DNA of 47,143 bases, taken from Acidobacteriota bacterium (GTDB taxonomy: Bacteria; Acidobacteriota; Polarisedimenticolia; JACPZX01). Position 1 is the first letter of the stretch. Each line of letters begins with the position of its first letter. Positions 25,377 to 33,646 of this stretch are shown in pieces. The translations under genes were made by a program, and so were the position numbers. A model generated the notes under the pieces. It worked only from the letters and a program-made list of their open reading frames with translations, was not told the origin of the DNA and made no database searches. Location of the stretch: NCBI GenBank assembly GCA_016195325.1, contig JACPZX010000080.1, forward strand, positions 1 to 47,143, in the 5' to 3' direction.

Positions 25377-26624
25377 ATGACCCACGACGTCATTGCCCCG
25401 CTGCTCCTCGTGCTCGCCGTCGTTCTCCTGGCCGCGAAGCTCGGGGGTGATCTCGCCGTGCGGGCGGGGCAGCCCGCGGTGCTCGGCGAGCTGATGGCGG
25501 GAATCGCGATCGGAAACATCCCCGCCGGCGTCTTTCCCTGGCTCGCGGGCCTGAGAGGCGATCCCACGCTCGACGTCCTCAGCCGGCTTGGAGTCGTGAT
25601 CCTTCTCTTCGAGGTGGGTCTCGAGTCGACGGTCTCCCAGATGATGAAGGTCGGCCTCTCGTCGCTGATCGTGGCGACACTGGGCGTCATCGCGCCCATG
25701 GCCCTGGGGTGGGGAGTGGGGGCGTGGCTCCTGCCGCACGAGAGCTGGCATCTCCACCTCTTCCTCGGCGCGGTCCTCTGCGCCACCAGCGTCGGCATCA
25801 CGGCGCGCGTCTTCAAGGATCTGGGCCGGCTCGCGACGCCGGAGGCGCGGATCGTGCTCGGCGCGGCGGTCATCGACGACGTGCAGGGTCTCGTCGTCCT
25901 CGCCGCCGTGACGAGTCTCATCGCCTCGGCCAATGCGGGGGAGGCGGTGTCGTGGATGCAGGTCCTGGCCCCGCTCGTGAAGGCGGCCCTCTTCCTCGGG
26001 GGGGCGATCCTCCTCGGCGCGTATCTGTCGCCGAGGCTCTTTCACGTCGCGTCGAAGCTCCGCGCGCGCGGCGTCCTTCTCGCGACCGGGCTGTCGTTCT
26101 GCTTCATTCTCGCGTGGCTCGCCGACGGCATCGGCCTCGCGCCCATCGTCGGCGCCTTCGCCGCGGGGTTGATCCTCGAGGAGACGCACACCCGCGACTT
26201 CGAAAAGCGGGGCGAGCGCTCGCTCGACCAGCTCGTCGAGCCGATCTCGGCCTTCCTCGTCCCGGTCTTCTTCGTCCTGATGGGGATGCGGACCGACCTC
26301 CGCGCCTTCGCGACCCCCGGCGTCCTCGGCCTCGCCGCAGCCCTCACCCTGGCCGCCATCCTCGGGAAGCAGGTCTGCGCCCTCGGGGTCGTCGGGAAAG
26401 GCGTGGATCGCCTCACCGTCGGGATCGGCATGATCCCGCGGGGCGAGGTCGGGCTGATCTTCGCAAACGTCGGGCTGGGGCTCACGCTGCACGGCGAGCG
26501 CGTCATCGATGCGGCGACCTTCTCCGCGATCGTGGTGATGGTGATCGTCACGACGATGATCACCCCCTCCGCGCTGAAGTGGAGCCTCGCCCGCGGCGCC
26601 GGCCGGGGTTCACCGAAGGCGTGA
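25377..26624 (+). CDS. CPA2-family cation/proton antiporter
   Basis: A 415-residue membrane protein with about 12 hydrophobic spans. Family marks are LGELMAGIAIGN, LFEVGLESTVSQM, ATSVGITARVFKDLG with the following GAAVIDDVQGLVVLA (the paired acidic residues of the ion site), APIVGAFAAGLILEE and GMIPRGEVGLIFANVGL. This is the KefB/NapA-like CPA2 pattern, exchanging Na+ or K+ for H+. There is no C-terminal TrkA-N domain, so it is a core-only form. ATG 25377 lies close to the promoter and palindrome at 25335-25363, so it may be tightly controlled. The gene stands alone, with a hairpin 22 bases after its stop. Confidence 0.92.
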   Translation: MTHDVIAPLLLVLAVVLLAAKLGGDLAVRAGQPAVLGELMAGIAIGNIPAGVFPWLAGLRGDPTLDVLSRLGVVILLFEVGLESTVSQMMKVGLSSLIVATLGVIAPMALGWGVGAWLLPHESWHLHLFLGAVLCATSVGITARVFKDLGRLATPEARIVLGAAVIDDVQGLVVLAAVTSLIASANAGEAVSWMQVLAPLVKAALFLGGAILLGAYLSPRLFHVASKLRARGVLLATGLSFCFILAWLADGIGLAPIVGAFAAGLILEETHTRDFEKRGERSLDQLVEPISAFLVPVFFVLMGMRTDLRAFATPGVLGLAAALTLAAILGKQVCALGVVGKGVDRLTVGIGMIPRGEVGLIFANVGLGLTLHGERVIDAATFSAIVVMVIVTTMITPSALKWSLARGAGRGSPKA

Positions 26625-26645
26625 GAGCCCCCCGAACGCGGGATT

Positions 26646-26675
26646 CTCCGGACTGTCGGCCTTGACCGTCCGGAG
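26646..26675 (+). terminator. Long hairpin after the antiporter gene
   Basis: CTCCGGAC (26646-26653) pairs perfectly with GTCCGGAG (26668-26675). After one mismatch the stem continues with GTC/GAC, leaving a loop of six bases. The stem is strong and follows the stop by 22 bases, but no U-tract follows, so it could be a terminator-like hairpin or a message-stabilising element. Confidence 0.45.
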
Positions 26676-26780
26676 TCGGACGATTGTCCCAGGGGTCGCC
26701 TTTCGCATCCGATCGGGAGCCGCCCTATCTTCGGGCCACCGCCCTTCAGAACCACTCGCCCCGAATCCCATGGAGGTCCG

Positions 26781-27533
26781 ATGCCGCAACAGGACGACGT
26801 CTACGTGCTCCCCGAGGAGAACTTCCTCGACTCCCTGCGCCCGGATCCCGTGGCCAGGAAGGGCCCTCGGCCGGTCGCGGCGGCCGTCGCCGCTCCCGCG
26901 GCCGTCGCCGCGCCGCGGAGGGCTCGCGCCGGCTCACCGCCGGTCGCCTTCACGCTTTCTCTCTTCATCAGCGGATCGGGGCAGCTCGCGAACGGGCAGA
27001 CGCGCCTCGCCGCGATGTTCTTCCTGACCCAGGCCTTCGCCGTCACGCTGCACTGGTCGGCGCGGGCCCTCTGGCCGTACGCCCTCAAGATCGGCGAGAT
27101 CTTCTCGATCACCGAGACCCAGATCTTCACGGCGGCGGCGGCCGTCGACGTCGTCTTCATCGGCATGCTCGCGGCGGGTGCGGCCCAGGCGTATCACGAG
27201 GCGGAGCGGCAGTCGGGACGCTTCGACGGCGTGAGAGTCGCCGCGGTGCCGGCGCTCGCCTCGATGATCGTCCCCGGGTGGGGCCAGGCGCTGAACGGGC
27301 AGATGGAGAAGGCGGCGTTCTTCCTCTTCTGCGGTCTGGTCGAGGCCTACGCGATCGTGCTGATGACGCTCTCGCCCCTCCCGAGGCTCATCGTGGAGTC
27401 GGGGCGCGAGGATCTCCTGGCCCCCGACGGCTCGGCCGTCTGGATGGGAACGCTCTTCGCGATCGGGCTCACGTGGACGCTGGCTGTCTACGACGCGATG
27501 CTGGTGTCGGGGTTCCGCCGCCGTTCGGCCTGA
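26781..27533 (+). CDS. Membrane protein with duplicated GxGQxxNGQ motif
   Basis: A 250-residue protein. ATG 26781 has GGAGGT about six bases upstream. A Pro/Ala-rich cytoplasmic N-terminus (~55 residues) is followed by four or five membrane spans. Two similar blocks are visible: GSGQLANGQTRLAAMFF (~65-81) and GWGQALNGQMEKAAFFLF (~171-188). The motif GxGQxxNGQxxxAxxF is seen in small TM2/DUF5683-like membrane proteins of unknown function, and its duplication suggests internal repeat origin. I cannot assign a function. It stands between the antiporter and a convergent kinase gene. Confidence 0.72.
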   Translation: MPQQDDVYVLPEENFLDSLRPDPVARKGPRPVAAAVAAPAAVAAPRRARAGSPPVAFTLSLFISGSGQLANGQTRLAAMFFLTQAFAVTLHWSARALWPYALKIGEIFSITETQIFTAAAAVDVVFIGMLAAGAAQAYHEAERQSGRFDGVRVAAVPALASMIVPGWGQALNGQMEKAAFFLFCGLVEAYAIVLMTLSPLPRLIVESGREDLLAPDGSAVWMGTLFAIGLTWTLAVYDAMLVSGFRRRSA

Positions 27534-27552
27534 CGGGCTCCGGCTCGCGGCT

Positions 27553-29241
27553 TCAGTCCCTCGACAGGTCGAGGCTGAGTCCGCGCGTCGGCCACGATCG
27601 CACGTGGACGTCGAGCACGTACCGCCCGCCGGGATCGACGTCGACCGCAAGGCTCTCCTCGAGCGGCGCGTCGGCCGCGTCGTCGGTCACGCGCACGCGG
27701 ACGGCGTGCGACCCCCCCGCGAGGCGCACCGGCCATTCGGCGGTCGCCTTGCGGTACGTGAGGAGTTTGGCCCCGAAGGCGTGCACCTGCTTCGCGTCGG
27801 CGGCGAGATCCTGCCCCAGGATGCGGCGGCCGTCGGCCCACACGGTGAGCCGCCCGCGCGTGACGCTGTGCGCGATCCGGATCGTGACCGGCGCCCCTTC
27901 CCCCGTGACGATCACGAGATCCCCGGCCTCGTCGTCATGCCGCCATCCGGCGATTTCGAGGAGCTTCGAGGTCGATGCGCGTCCGCGCGCGAGGAGCCCG
28001 CGCGCTCCCAGCCCGAGCAGCGCGGCGACGACGAGCGCGGCGGCGACCATCGACGCGCGAGCCCTGGGGCCGATCTTCCATCCGCGCGCCCAGAGACGGG
28101 CGCCTGCCCGCGCGGCGCGCCCGAGCGACGAGAGGACGGCGGACCCGCCGCGGCGGACGAGTGGGATCGCGAACTTCGCGAACCTGACGGCGGCGCGCCC
28201 TGCGGCCTGCGCGGCGCGGGCCGCGAGGACCGCCGATCGGGCCACGAGACGCCCTGCCGCGGACCCGGCGACCTCGGCGCGCTTCTCGAAACTCTCGCGC
28301 GTTCCGGACGGGGGGGGCGCCGCGCCGGGAGCGCGGGAGGTTCTCGTGGCCTCGACGGGGGCGATCCGGCGCCCCCCCGCGACGGCGCCCAGGTCGTCGG
28401 CGAGAGCGCGGGCGGTGGCCTGGCGCGCGGCGGGGTCCTTGGCCATTGATTTCAGGATCACCCCGTCGCATCCCTCGGGGAGGCCGCGAGCGTGCCGGCT
28501 CGGCGGATCGGGATCGACGTGGCAGATCGCGTAGGCGAGGGCGGTCATGTCGTCGCCGCGGAAGGGACGGACCCCCGCGAGAAGGGTGTAGAGCGTCGCG
28601 CCGAGCGAGAAGAGGTCGGACCTTCCGTCCACCGCCGCGCCGCGGATCTGCTCGGGGGAGGCGTACGCGGGCGAGCCGAGGAAGAGCCCTTCCCTCGTCA
28701 GCTCCGACTCCGAGACGCGCGCGATCCCGAAATCCGCGATGCGGGCGCGCCCCTCGTCGTCGATCAATATGTTGGCGGGCTTGATGTCGCGATGGACGAC
28801 CCCCCGCCGGTGGGCGGCGTCGAGCGCCTCGGCGAGCTGCACCCCCCACGCGAGGACGGTCGAGGGCTTCCGGGCGGCCTGCTCCTTCATCATCCGATCG
28901 AGGCTGCGTCCCTCGACGAGCTCCATCACGATGAAGGGGCGACCTTCGTCGTTCTTCCCCACGTCGTGGATCGCGACGATCCCCGGGTGCGACAGGCGCC
29001 CTGCGGCGCGCGCCTCCCTCAGGAATCTCTCCTCCCACTCGCCGCGATCGGCCGCGCTCAGCCCTTCGGGGACGTTCAGGAGCTTGATCGCGACGGGCCG
29101 CCCGATCTGCGGGTCTTCCGCCCGCCACACCTCGCCCATCGAGCCCTTCCCGAGCTGCGTCCTGAGGAGATAGCGGCCCACGGCGTCGGGGAGGAGCGTG
29201 ATGGCGCCGGTTCCGGTCGCGGTCGAGTCCTTCGATGACAC
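27553..29241 (-). CDS. Transmembrane Ser/Thr protein kinase
   Basis: A 562-residue protein. GTG 29241 is chosen because AGAAGG lies six bases upstream and the kinase domain starts soon after. The domain (~20-290) has GKGSMGEVW, VAIKLL with the ATP-binding Lys, HRDIKPANIL, DFGIARVS and SPAYASPEQ. A basic, Ala-rich linker follows, then one span (MVAAALVVAALLGLGARGLL). The outer ~140 residues are beta-rich (WADGRRILGQDL, GGSHAVRVRVTDD) and may sense a ligand; I do not recognise the fold. An 8-base G/C run at 28310-28317 lies in the linker. The gene is divergent from the TonB-dependent receptor at 29471. Confidence 0.9.
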   Translation of the reverse strand: MSSKDSTATGTGAITLLPDAVGRYLLRTQLGKGSMGEVWRAEDPQIGRPVAIKLLNVPEGLSAADRGEWEERFLREARAAGRLSHPGIVAIHDVGKNDEGRPFIVMELVEGRSLDRMMKEQAARKPSTVLAWGVQLAEALDAAHRRGVVHRDIKPANILIDDEGRARIADFGIARVSESELTREGLFLGSPAYASPEQIRGAAVDGRSDLFSLGATLYTLLAGVRPFRGDDMTALAYAICHVDPDPPSRHARGLPEGCDGVILKSMAKDPAARQATARALADDLGAVAGGRRIAPVEATRTSRAPGAAPPPSGTRESFEKRAEVAGSAAGRLVARSAVLAARAAQAAGRAAVRFAKFAIPLVRRGGSAVLSSLGRAARAGARLWARGWKIGPRARASMVAAALVVAALLGLGARGLLARGRASTSKLLEIAGWRHDDEAGDLVIVTGEGAPVTIRIAHSVTRGRLTVWADGRRILGQDLAADAKQVHAFGAKLLTYRKATAEWPVRLAGGSHAVRVRVTDDAADAPLEESLAVDVDPGGRYVLDVHVRSWPTRGLSLDLSRD

Positions 29242-29338
29242 GTCGGCCTTCTGCGTTTTCTCCCAATCCCCGCGAGACAATCTAGGCGGATCGCCCGGTG
29301 GGGCAACCGAGATTCGCGCGCGGCTGCCGCGGGCGCGG

Positions 29339-29366
29339 TTGACCCTTCGTCGCACGGGCGATACTC
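29339..29366 (+). promoter_or_regulatory. Candidate promoter of the TonB-dependent receptor gene
   Basis: TTGACC (29339-29344), a 16-base spacer and ATACTC (29361-29366); GATACT with a 15-base spacer is the alternative. The -35 is good and the -10 is weak. The pair resembles the promoter at 42048-42075 (TTGACC, 16 bases, GATACT). It would leave a leader of about 100 bases. The rest of the 29242-29470 gap shows nothing else except the G tract before the start codon. Confidence 0.38.
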
Positions 29367-29457
29367 TGCGATTAATTCATTGTCGGGATTTCCATCTCGC
29401 CCCTGGAGCCGCGCGCGCGCCCGCCGCAGCGCTTTCGCGGGCCGACCCGAAAAGTCC

Positions 29458-29467
29458 GGGGGGGGGG
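29458..29467 (+). repeat. G10 homopolymer just before the TonB-dependent receptor start
   Basis: Ten consecutive G residues (29458-29467) end three bases before ATG 29471 and overlap the expected ribosome binding site. Length changes by slippage would shift the spacing of the translation signal. Confidence 0.9.
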
Positions 29468-29470
29468 AAG

Positions 29471-32400
29471 ATGATTCGTTGGCGCGAGGGCTTTGCCGTG
29501 GGGGTTGTGCTCCTCGCGTGCTCCGCCGCGAGATCGACGCTCGCCGCATCATCCGGTGACGACAGCTCGAGCCCGCCCGCTCGGCGCGCGGAGGGCCGGC
29601 CACCCGCGAAGCGCCCCGCCATCGATTCCTCGATCGCCGGTCCACCTGACGCGGACACCCCGGCCGGGACCGATTCCCCGCGCTCCGCGACGTTCGACAG
29701 AGAATTCCTCGAGTCTCTTCCCCTCGTCGGCCGGAGGTTCACGGACATTCTCACGCTCGCACCGGGTGTCACCGATGTCGACCGGGACGGCTACCTGAAC
29801 GTCGCCGGCGCGCGGGACACGGGAGTGCAGTTCCGTCTCGACGGCTTCGACATCACCGATCCTGTCGACGGTGGCGCGGCCCTGGGCCTCGATCTCGACG
29901 CACTCCGGGCCGTGGGCGTCACGGCGACCGACGGCGACGGTCGCTACGGACGATTCGACGGAGGGCTCGCGCCGATCGCGACTCGCTCGGGGAACGACGC
30001 ATTCGCCGGATCGGCGGAGATGTTCTGGCGCGGGAACGCGCTCGACGGCGACGGGACGAACGACCTCGGCGACACGTTTCAAGGGGCGACGGCGCCGGCA
30101 CAGAAGTTCCACGATCTCACGGCCTCGATGACGGCGGGGGGGCCGATCCGCAGGGGGCGTCTCTGGTACTTCGCGAATCACGCGTGGATCGACAATGCGC
30201 TGCGCGAGGAATCGCCTGGGAGTTCGTTCGATCGGCCGGTGCACGGATCCGACGAGTTCGTCAAGCTCTCGTGGATTCCTTCCCCCGGGCGGCTTCTCGA
30301 CGTGAGCTACATCGCCTCGCCGCTGGAGTTCGGCGGCGTCTTCGCCGGACCGGGGATCGACCCGGAGTCGGGCGGCACGCTGGCCCAGCACGCGCGCGCG
30401 CTGCAGCTCGCGTGGCGGCAGGAGCTGTCGGCGGGGGTGCTCCTCGAGCTGCGGGGAGAGTCGCTGGACTCGGGCCTTGCCGTGAGACCGATGAGCGACC
30501 TGTTCCACACGGTGCGCATCGCGCGGCGACCTGTGAGATTCGATCCCGCGCGGACGATGGCGGTCTACCCGACGCGAGAGTGCTCCTTCGGCGGCAATCC
30601 GAGCCTGCTCATCTCCAACTGCGACCCGGCGCTCGGCCCGATCTCGATCTCATACTTCGACGCCTTCACCGGCGAGACCACGGGACCCATCGAGTCGCGA
30701 ACCGATGACGCGCGAACGCGGAGGTCCTTCAGGGCGGATGTGACCCTCGTTCCGGACGGAGGCAGGGGGCGCCACGAAGTCCTCGTCGGGCTGGAGGCGG
30801 ATCTCGAGGCCTACTCCGACGATCTCGTGGAGAACCCGCTGCTCGTCAACCAGTCGACGCCGTGCCCGGCGTGCCGGGATCCGTTCGGGCAGCCCCTTCC
30901 GAACGCGGTCACCGGGAGTCAGCTCTTCCTGGTGCCCACCCCCTCCACACCGTCCGTGAGCGCAAACGGTCTCGCCGCGGGCGCCTGGTTGAGCGACAGA
31001 TGGAAGGTCGGTGAAGGTCTGGTCCTCCAGGGTGCGCTGCGCATGGACCGGCAGGATGTCGACTCGGCCGGGTTCACGTCATTCGATCCCCACGTCGAAC
31101 AGATCCGCTCGTTCGGGATTCTCGAGGCGCTCTGCGCCGAAGGGCTCCGGATCGCCCAGGCGGGCGGGATCAGCAACGCGTTCAACGTCTGTCCGGGAAT
31201 CGTCCCGGGACGCGGCACGCCGGCCAATCTCATCTTCCAGCTCGACGGGTCCACGCCCGCTTCGATCCGCCGCTACGACACGAACAAGGACAAGCGATTC
31301 GACGAGGGGTCGGACGGCCGCGTGTATCTGCGACCCCTCACGCAGCCGTCGCAGAGGCTGAGCGAGACGGTTGTGACGCGGAACGCGGATCTGTCGCCGC
31401 GGGTGGGCCTCTCGTGGGATCCGTGGGCGTCCAGCGCCTCGCAGGGAGGGAAGACGGTTTTCTCCGCGACGTGGGGGCGCTACTTCGACCGGCTCTACCT
31501 TCGGCCTCTCACGGAGGAATCGGCGCCTTCGTTGGTCCAATACGTCTTCACCCCCGATCGTCTCACGGCGCAGTTCCAGCCGGGGCAGCTCTCCGCCCCT
31601 GGCTCGGCGGCGACGATCCAGCAGGTCGATCGCGATCTCCGGACGCCGAGGACCGACGATCTGACGATCGGCGCCGCCCGGGAGCTCTCCACGACGTGGA
31701 GGGTGAGGGTCAGCTACACCCGGCGGAAGGCGGACGGGTTGCTGCAGGACGCGGATCGCAACCACGTGACGTGCCGCCAGTACCGAGGCGTTTACGGCAC
31801 GGACCCGCGCCAGGTGTGTCCCGCGGGGCTCGATCCCAACGGCAACGTCATTATCGGAGACGATCTGTTCGGGGCGACCTTCGGCGGCGCCCCCAACGGG
31901 CTCACGGATCTCTACGTCGTCAATCCCTACTTCAACCAGGTCCTCCGGATCGGGAATTTCAACGACGCCGCGTACCGCGCCGCGACCCTCGAGGTCGTGA
32001 AGCACCTGTCCGCGGGATGGCAGCTCCAGGGGAGCTACACCCTGTCGCACGCGACCGGACAGGCCGGCTCGACAATCGCCCCTTCGCTGGATGATCCCGC
32101 CCAACGCTCGCTCGAGCGCGCCGTGCTGGACTGGGATCAGCGGCATCGCGTCGTGCTCGCGGCGACCGGCACGCTCCCCCACGGCGTGGACGCCGGGATC
32201 GATCTCAGGTGGGAGAGCGGAATCCCATTCTCGATCGCCTCGCAGGTTTTCGACGAGGACAACGCGGGGAACCTGAACCAGAGGGCGGTCTTCCCCACAG
32301 GCGCGCGCAATGATCAGCGAAACGGGAACTCCTGGAACCTCGACGCTCGGCTCGCGAAGCGCTTCCAGGTCGGGAAGGTCCAGCTGGGGGCCGAGATCGC

Positions 32401-32539
32401 CGCGCGCAACCTGCTCGATCAGCACGGGACGGAGCTGACGGGTCTCGTCTCACCGAGCGGCGCGCTCGCCCCCGGGTTCGCCGCCTCGGTCCGCCGGCCG
32501 GGCCGGAGCTGGCAGCTCGGGGCGGGCTTCTACTTCTGA
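29471..32539 (+). CDS. TonB-dependent outer-membrane receptor
   Basis: A 1022-residue protein. ATG 29471 begins a signal peptide (IRWREGFAVGVVLLACSAAR). There is no clear carboxypeptidase-regulatory domain; instead a plug domain appears at ~70-200 (FDREFLESLPLVGRRFTDIL, FRLDGFDITDPVDG). A long barrel of the Oar type follows with alternating aromatic strands (FANHAWIDNALREE, LVGLEADLEAYSD, WGRYFDRLYLRPLTEES). The chain ends LGAGFYF; a terminal Phe is the usual outer-membrane insertion mark. It should import a bulky ligand using TonB energy; the ligand is unknown. The selenoprotein gene begins 72 bases after its stop, so the two may be co-transcribed. The G10 tract before the start could tune expression. 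Confidence 0.9.
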   Translation: MIRWREGFAVGVVLLACSAARSTLAASSGDDSSSPPARRAEGRPPAKRPAIDSSIAGPPDADTPAGTDSPRSATFDREFLESLPLVGRRFTDILTLAPGVTDVDRDGYLNVAGARDTGVQFRLDGFDITDPVDGGAALGLDLDALRAVGVTATDGDGRYGRFDGGLAPIATRSGNDAFAGSAEMFWRGNALDGDGTNDLGDTFQGATAPAQKFHDLTASMTAGGPIRRGRLWYFANHAWIDNALREESPGSSFDRPVHGSDEFVKLSWIPSPGRLLDVSYIASPLEFGGVFAGPGIDPESGGTLAQHARALQLAWRQELSAGVLLELRGESLDSGLAVRPMSDLFHTVRIARRPVRFDPARTMAVYPTRECSFGGNPSLLISNCDPALGPISISYFDAFTGETTGPIESRTDDARTRRSFRADVTLVPDGGRGRHEVLVGLEADLEAYSDDLVENPLLVNQSTPCPACRDPFGQPLPNAVTGSQLFLVPTPSTPSVSANGLAAGAWLSDRWKVGEGLVLQGALRMDRQDVDSAGFTSFDPHVEQIRSFGILEALCAEGLRIAQAGGISNAFNVCPGIVPGRGTPANLIFQLDGSTPASIRRYDTNKDKRFDEGSDGRVYLRPLTQPSQRLSETVVTRNADLSPRVGLSWDPWASSASQGGKTVFSATWGRYFDRLYLRPLTEESAPSLVQYVFTPDRLTAQFQPGQLSAPGSAATIQQVDRDLRTPRTDDLTIGAARELSTTWRVRVSYTRRKADGLLQDADRNHVTCRQYRGVYGTDPRQVCPAGLDPNGNVIIGDDLFGATFGGAPNGLTDLYVVNPYFNQVLRIGNFNDAAYRAATLEVVKHLSAGWQLQGSYTLSHATGQAGSTIAPSLDDPAQRSLERAVLDWDQRHRVVLAATGTLPHGVDAGIDLRWESGIPFSIASQVFDEDNAGNLNQRAVFPTGARNDQRNGNSWNLDARLAKRFQVGKVQLGAEIAARNLLDQHGTELTGLVSPSGALAPGFAASVRRPGRSWQLGAGFYF

Positions 32540-32611
32540 CGGCGTGTATCATGCGGGGTCGCGGCGGACCGTGGGGATGTCGGATGTGCGGCGCCGCGGG
32601 GAGGTGAGAGC

Positions 32612-33622
32612 TTGAGACTGGGAGCGGGATTGCTCGCCATGGCGGCGGCGACGGCGCTGGCGTGCCAGCCTGCGGCGCGCGCGGCGGACGACAAGAGCGT
32701 CGCGGCCGAGATCGGCGGGCAGAAGGTCACGTTGCAGGAGATGGACGACTATCTCCGCAAGACGAACGCCAAGGCGTTCCAGGATTTCTACGACGCGCGA
32801 CACAACGCGCTCCAATCGCTCATCAACGATCGGCTGCTCACGGCCGAGGCGACGACGCGCGGGACCACGTTCGAGAAGCTCAGAGCCGACCTCGCCGCCG
32901 GCGTGACGCCGACCACCGACGCCGACGTGGAGTCGTTCTTCAACCAGAACAAGAACCGCATGGGGAACGCCACGCTCGACCAGGTGAAGGGGCAGATCAA
33001 GGACTTCCTCGTCGCGCAGAAGACGCAGAAGGCGACGATGGACCTCCTCGACACGCTCAAGGCGAAGACGCCGGTGCACATCCTCCTCGATCCGCCCCGC
33101 GTCCAGCTCGCGATCGCCGACAACGACCCCGTCGTCGGGCCGAAGGACGCGGCGATCCAGATGATCGAGTACTCCGACTTCCAGTGACCGTACTGCTCGA
33201 GGGTCGGTGCGACCCTCACGCAGCTCCAGGAGAAGTACAAGGGCAAGATTCGCTTCGCGTACCGCAACTTCCCCCTCACCATCCACAACAACGCGCAGAA
33301 CGCGGCCGAGGCGGCCGAGTGCGCGCGCGTGCAGGGGAAGTTCTGGGAGTACCACGACAAGCTCTTCGCCAACCAGACGAATCTCGTCAAGGACAAGCTG
33401 AAGGACTTCGCGAAGGAGGTCGGGCTCGACGCCGAGAAGTTCGGCTCGTGCCTCGAGACGGGGGCGTCGAAGGCGGCGGTCGCGAAGTCGGTCGCCGAGG
33501 GAAGCGGTCTCGGCGTGTCGGGCACCCCCGCCTTCTTCATCAACGGGCGATTCCTCAACGGCGCCGCCCCGCTCGAGTCCTTCACGGCCATCATCGACGA
33601 GGAGCTGGCGCGCGGGAAGTGA
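32612..33622 (+). CDS. Selenocysteine-containing SurA/DsbA-fusion thiol-disulfide oxidoreductase (predicted)
   Basis: The full frame is 336 residues from TTG 32612, which has GGGAGG seven to nine bases upstream. A signal peptide ends near ARA (lipoprotein cleavage at LAC is an alternative). Residues ~28-165 resemble the SurA N-terminal chaperone domain (AAEIGGQKVTLQEMDDYL, ALQSLINDRLLTAEATTRG). Residues ~180-336 are a DsbA/thioredoxin domain: MIEYSDFQ, then TGA at 33185-33187 (codon 192), PYC, FAYRNFPLTIHNNA, GVSGTPAFFINGRFLNGA with the cis-Pro. Homologues have C-P-Y-C at this point, so TGA replaces the nucleophilic Cys and the site reads U-P-Y-C. A SECIS-like hairpin follows. The frame is open and homologous on both sides. 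Alternatives are a Cys(TGC)-to-TGA mutation or an error. Selenocysteine would need selA, selB and selD elsewhere in the genome. Confidence 0.85.
33193..33223 (+). promoter_or_regulatory. SECIS-like hairpin directly after the in-frame TGA
   Basis: CTGC (33193-33196) pairs with GCAG (33220-33223); after a 2x2 internal loop GAGGGTCG (33199-33206) pairs perfectly with CGACCCTC (33210-33217). The apical loop is GTG (33207-33209). Bacterial SECIS elements lie just 3' of the UGA within coding sequence, with an apical loop about 16-37 bases away and a G among its first bases. Here the loop starts 19 bases after the UGA and opens with G, so all three features fit. The hairpin also encodes CSRVGATLTQ in frame. 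Confidence 0.75.
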
Positions 33623-33646
33623 CGGGCGCGCGGGGGCGGGGCGATC

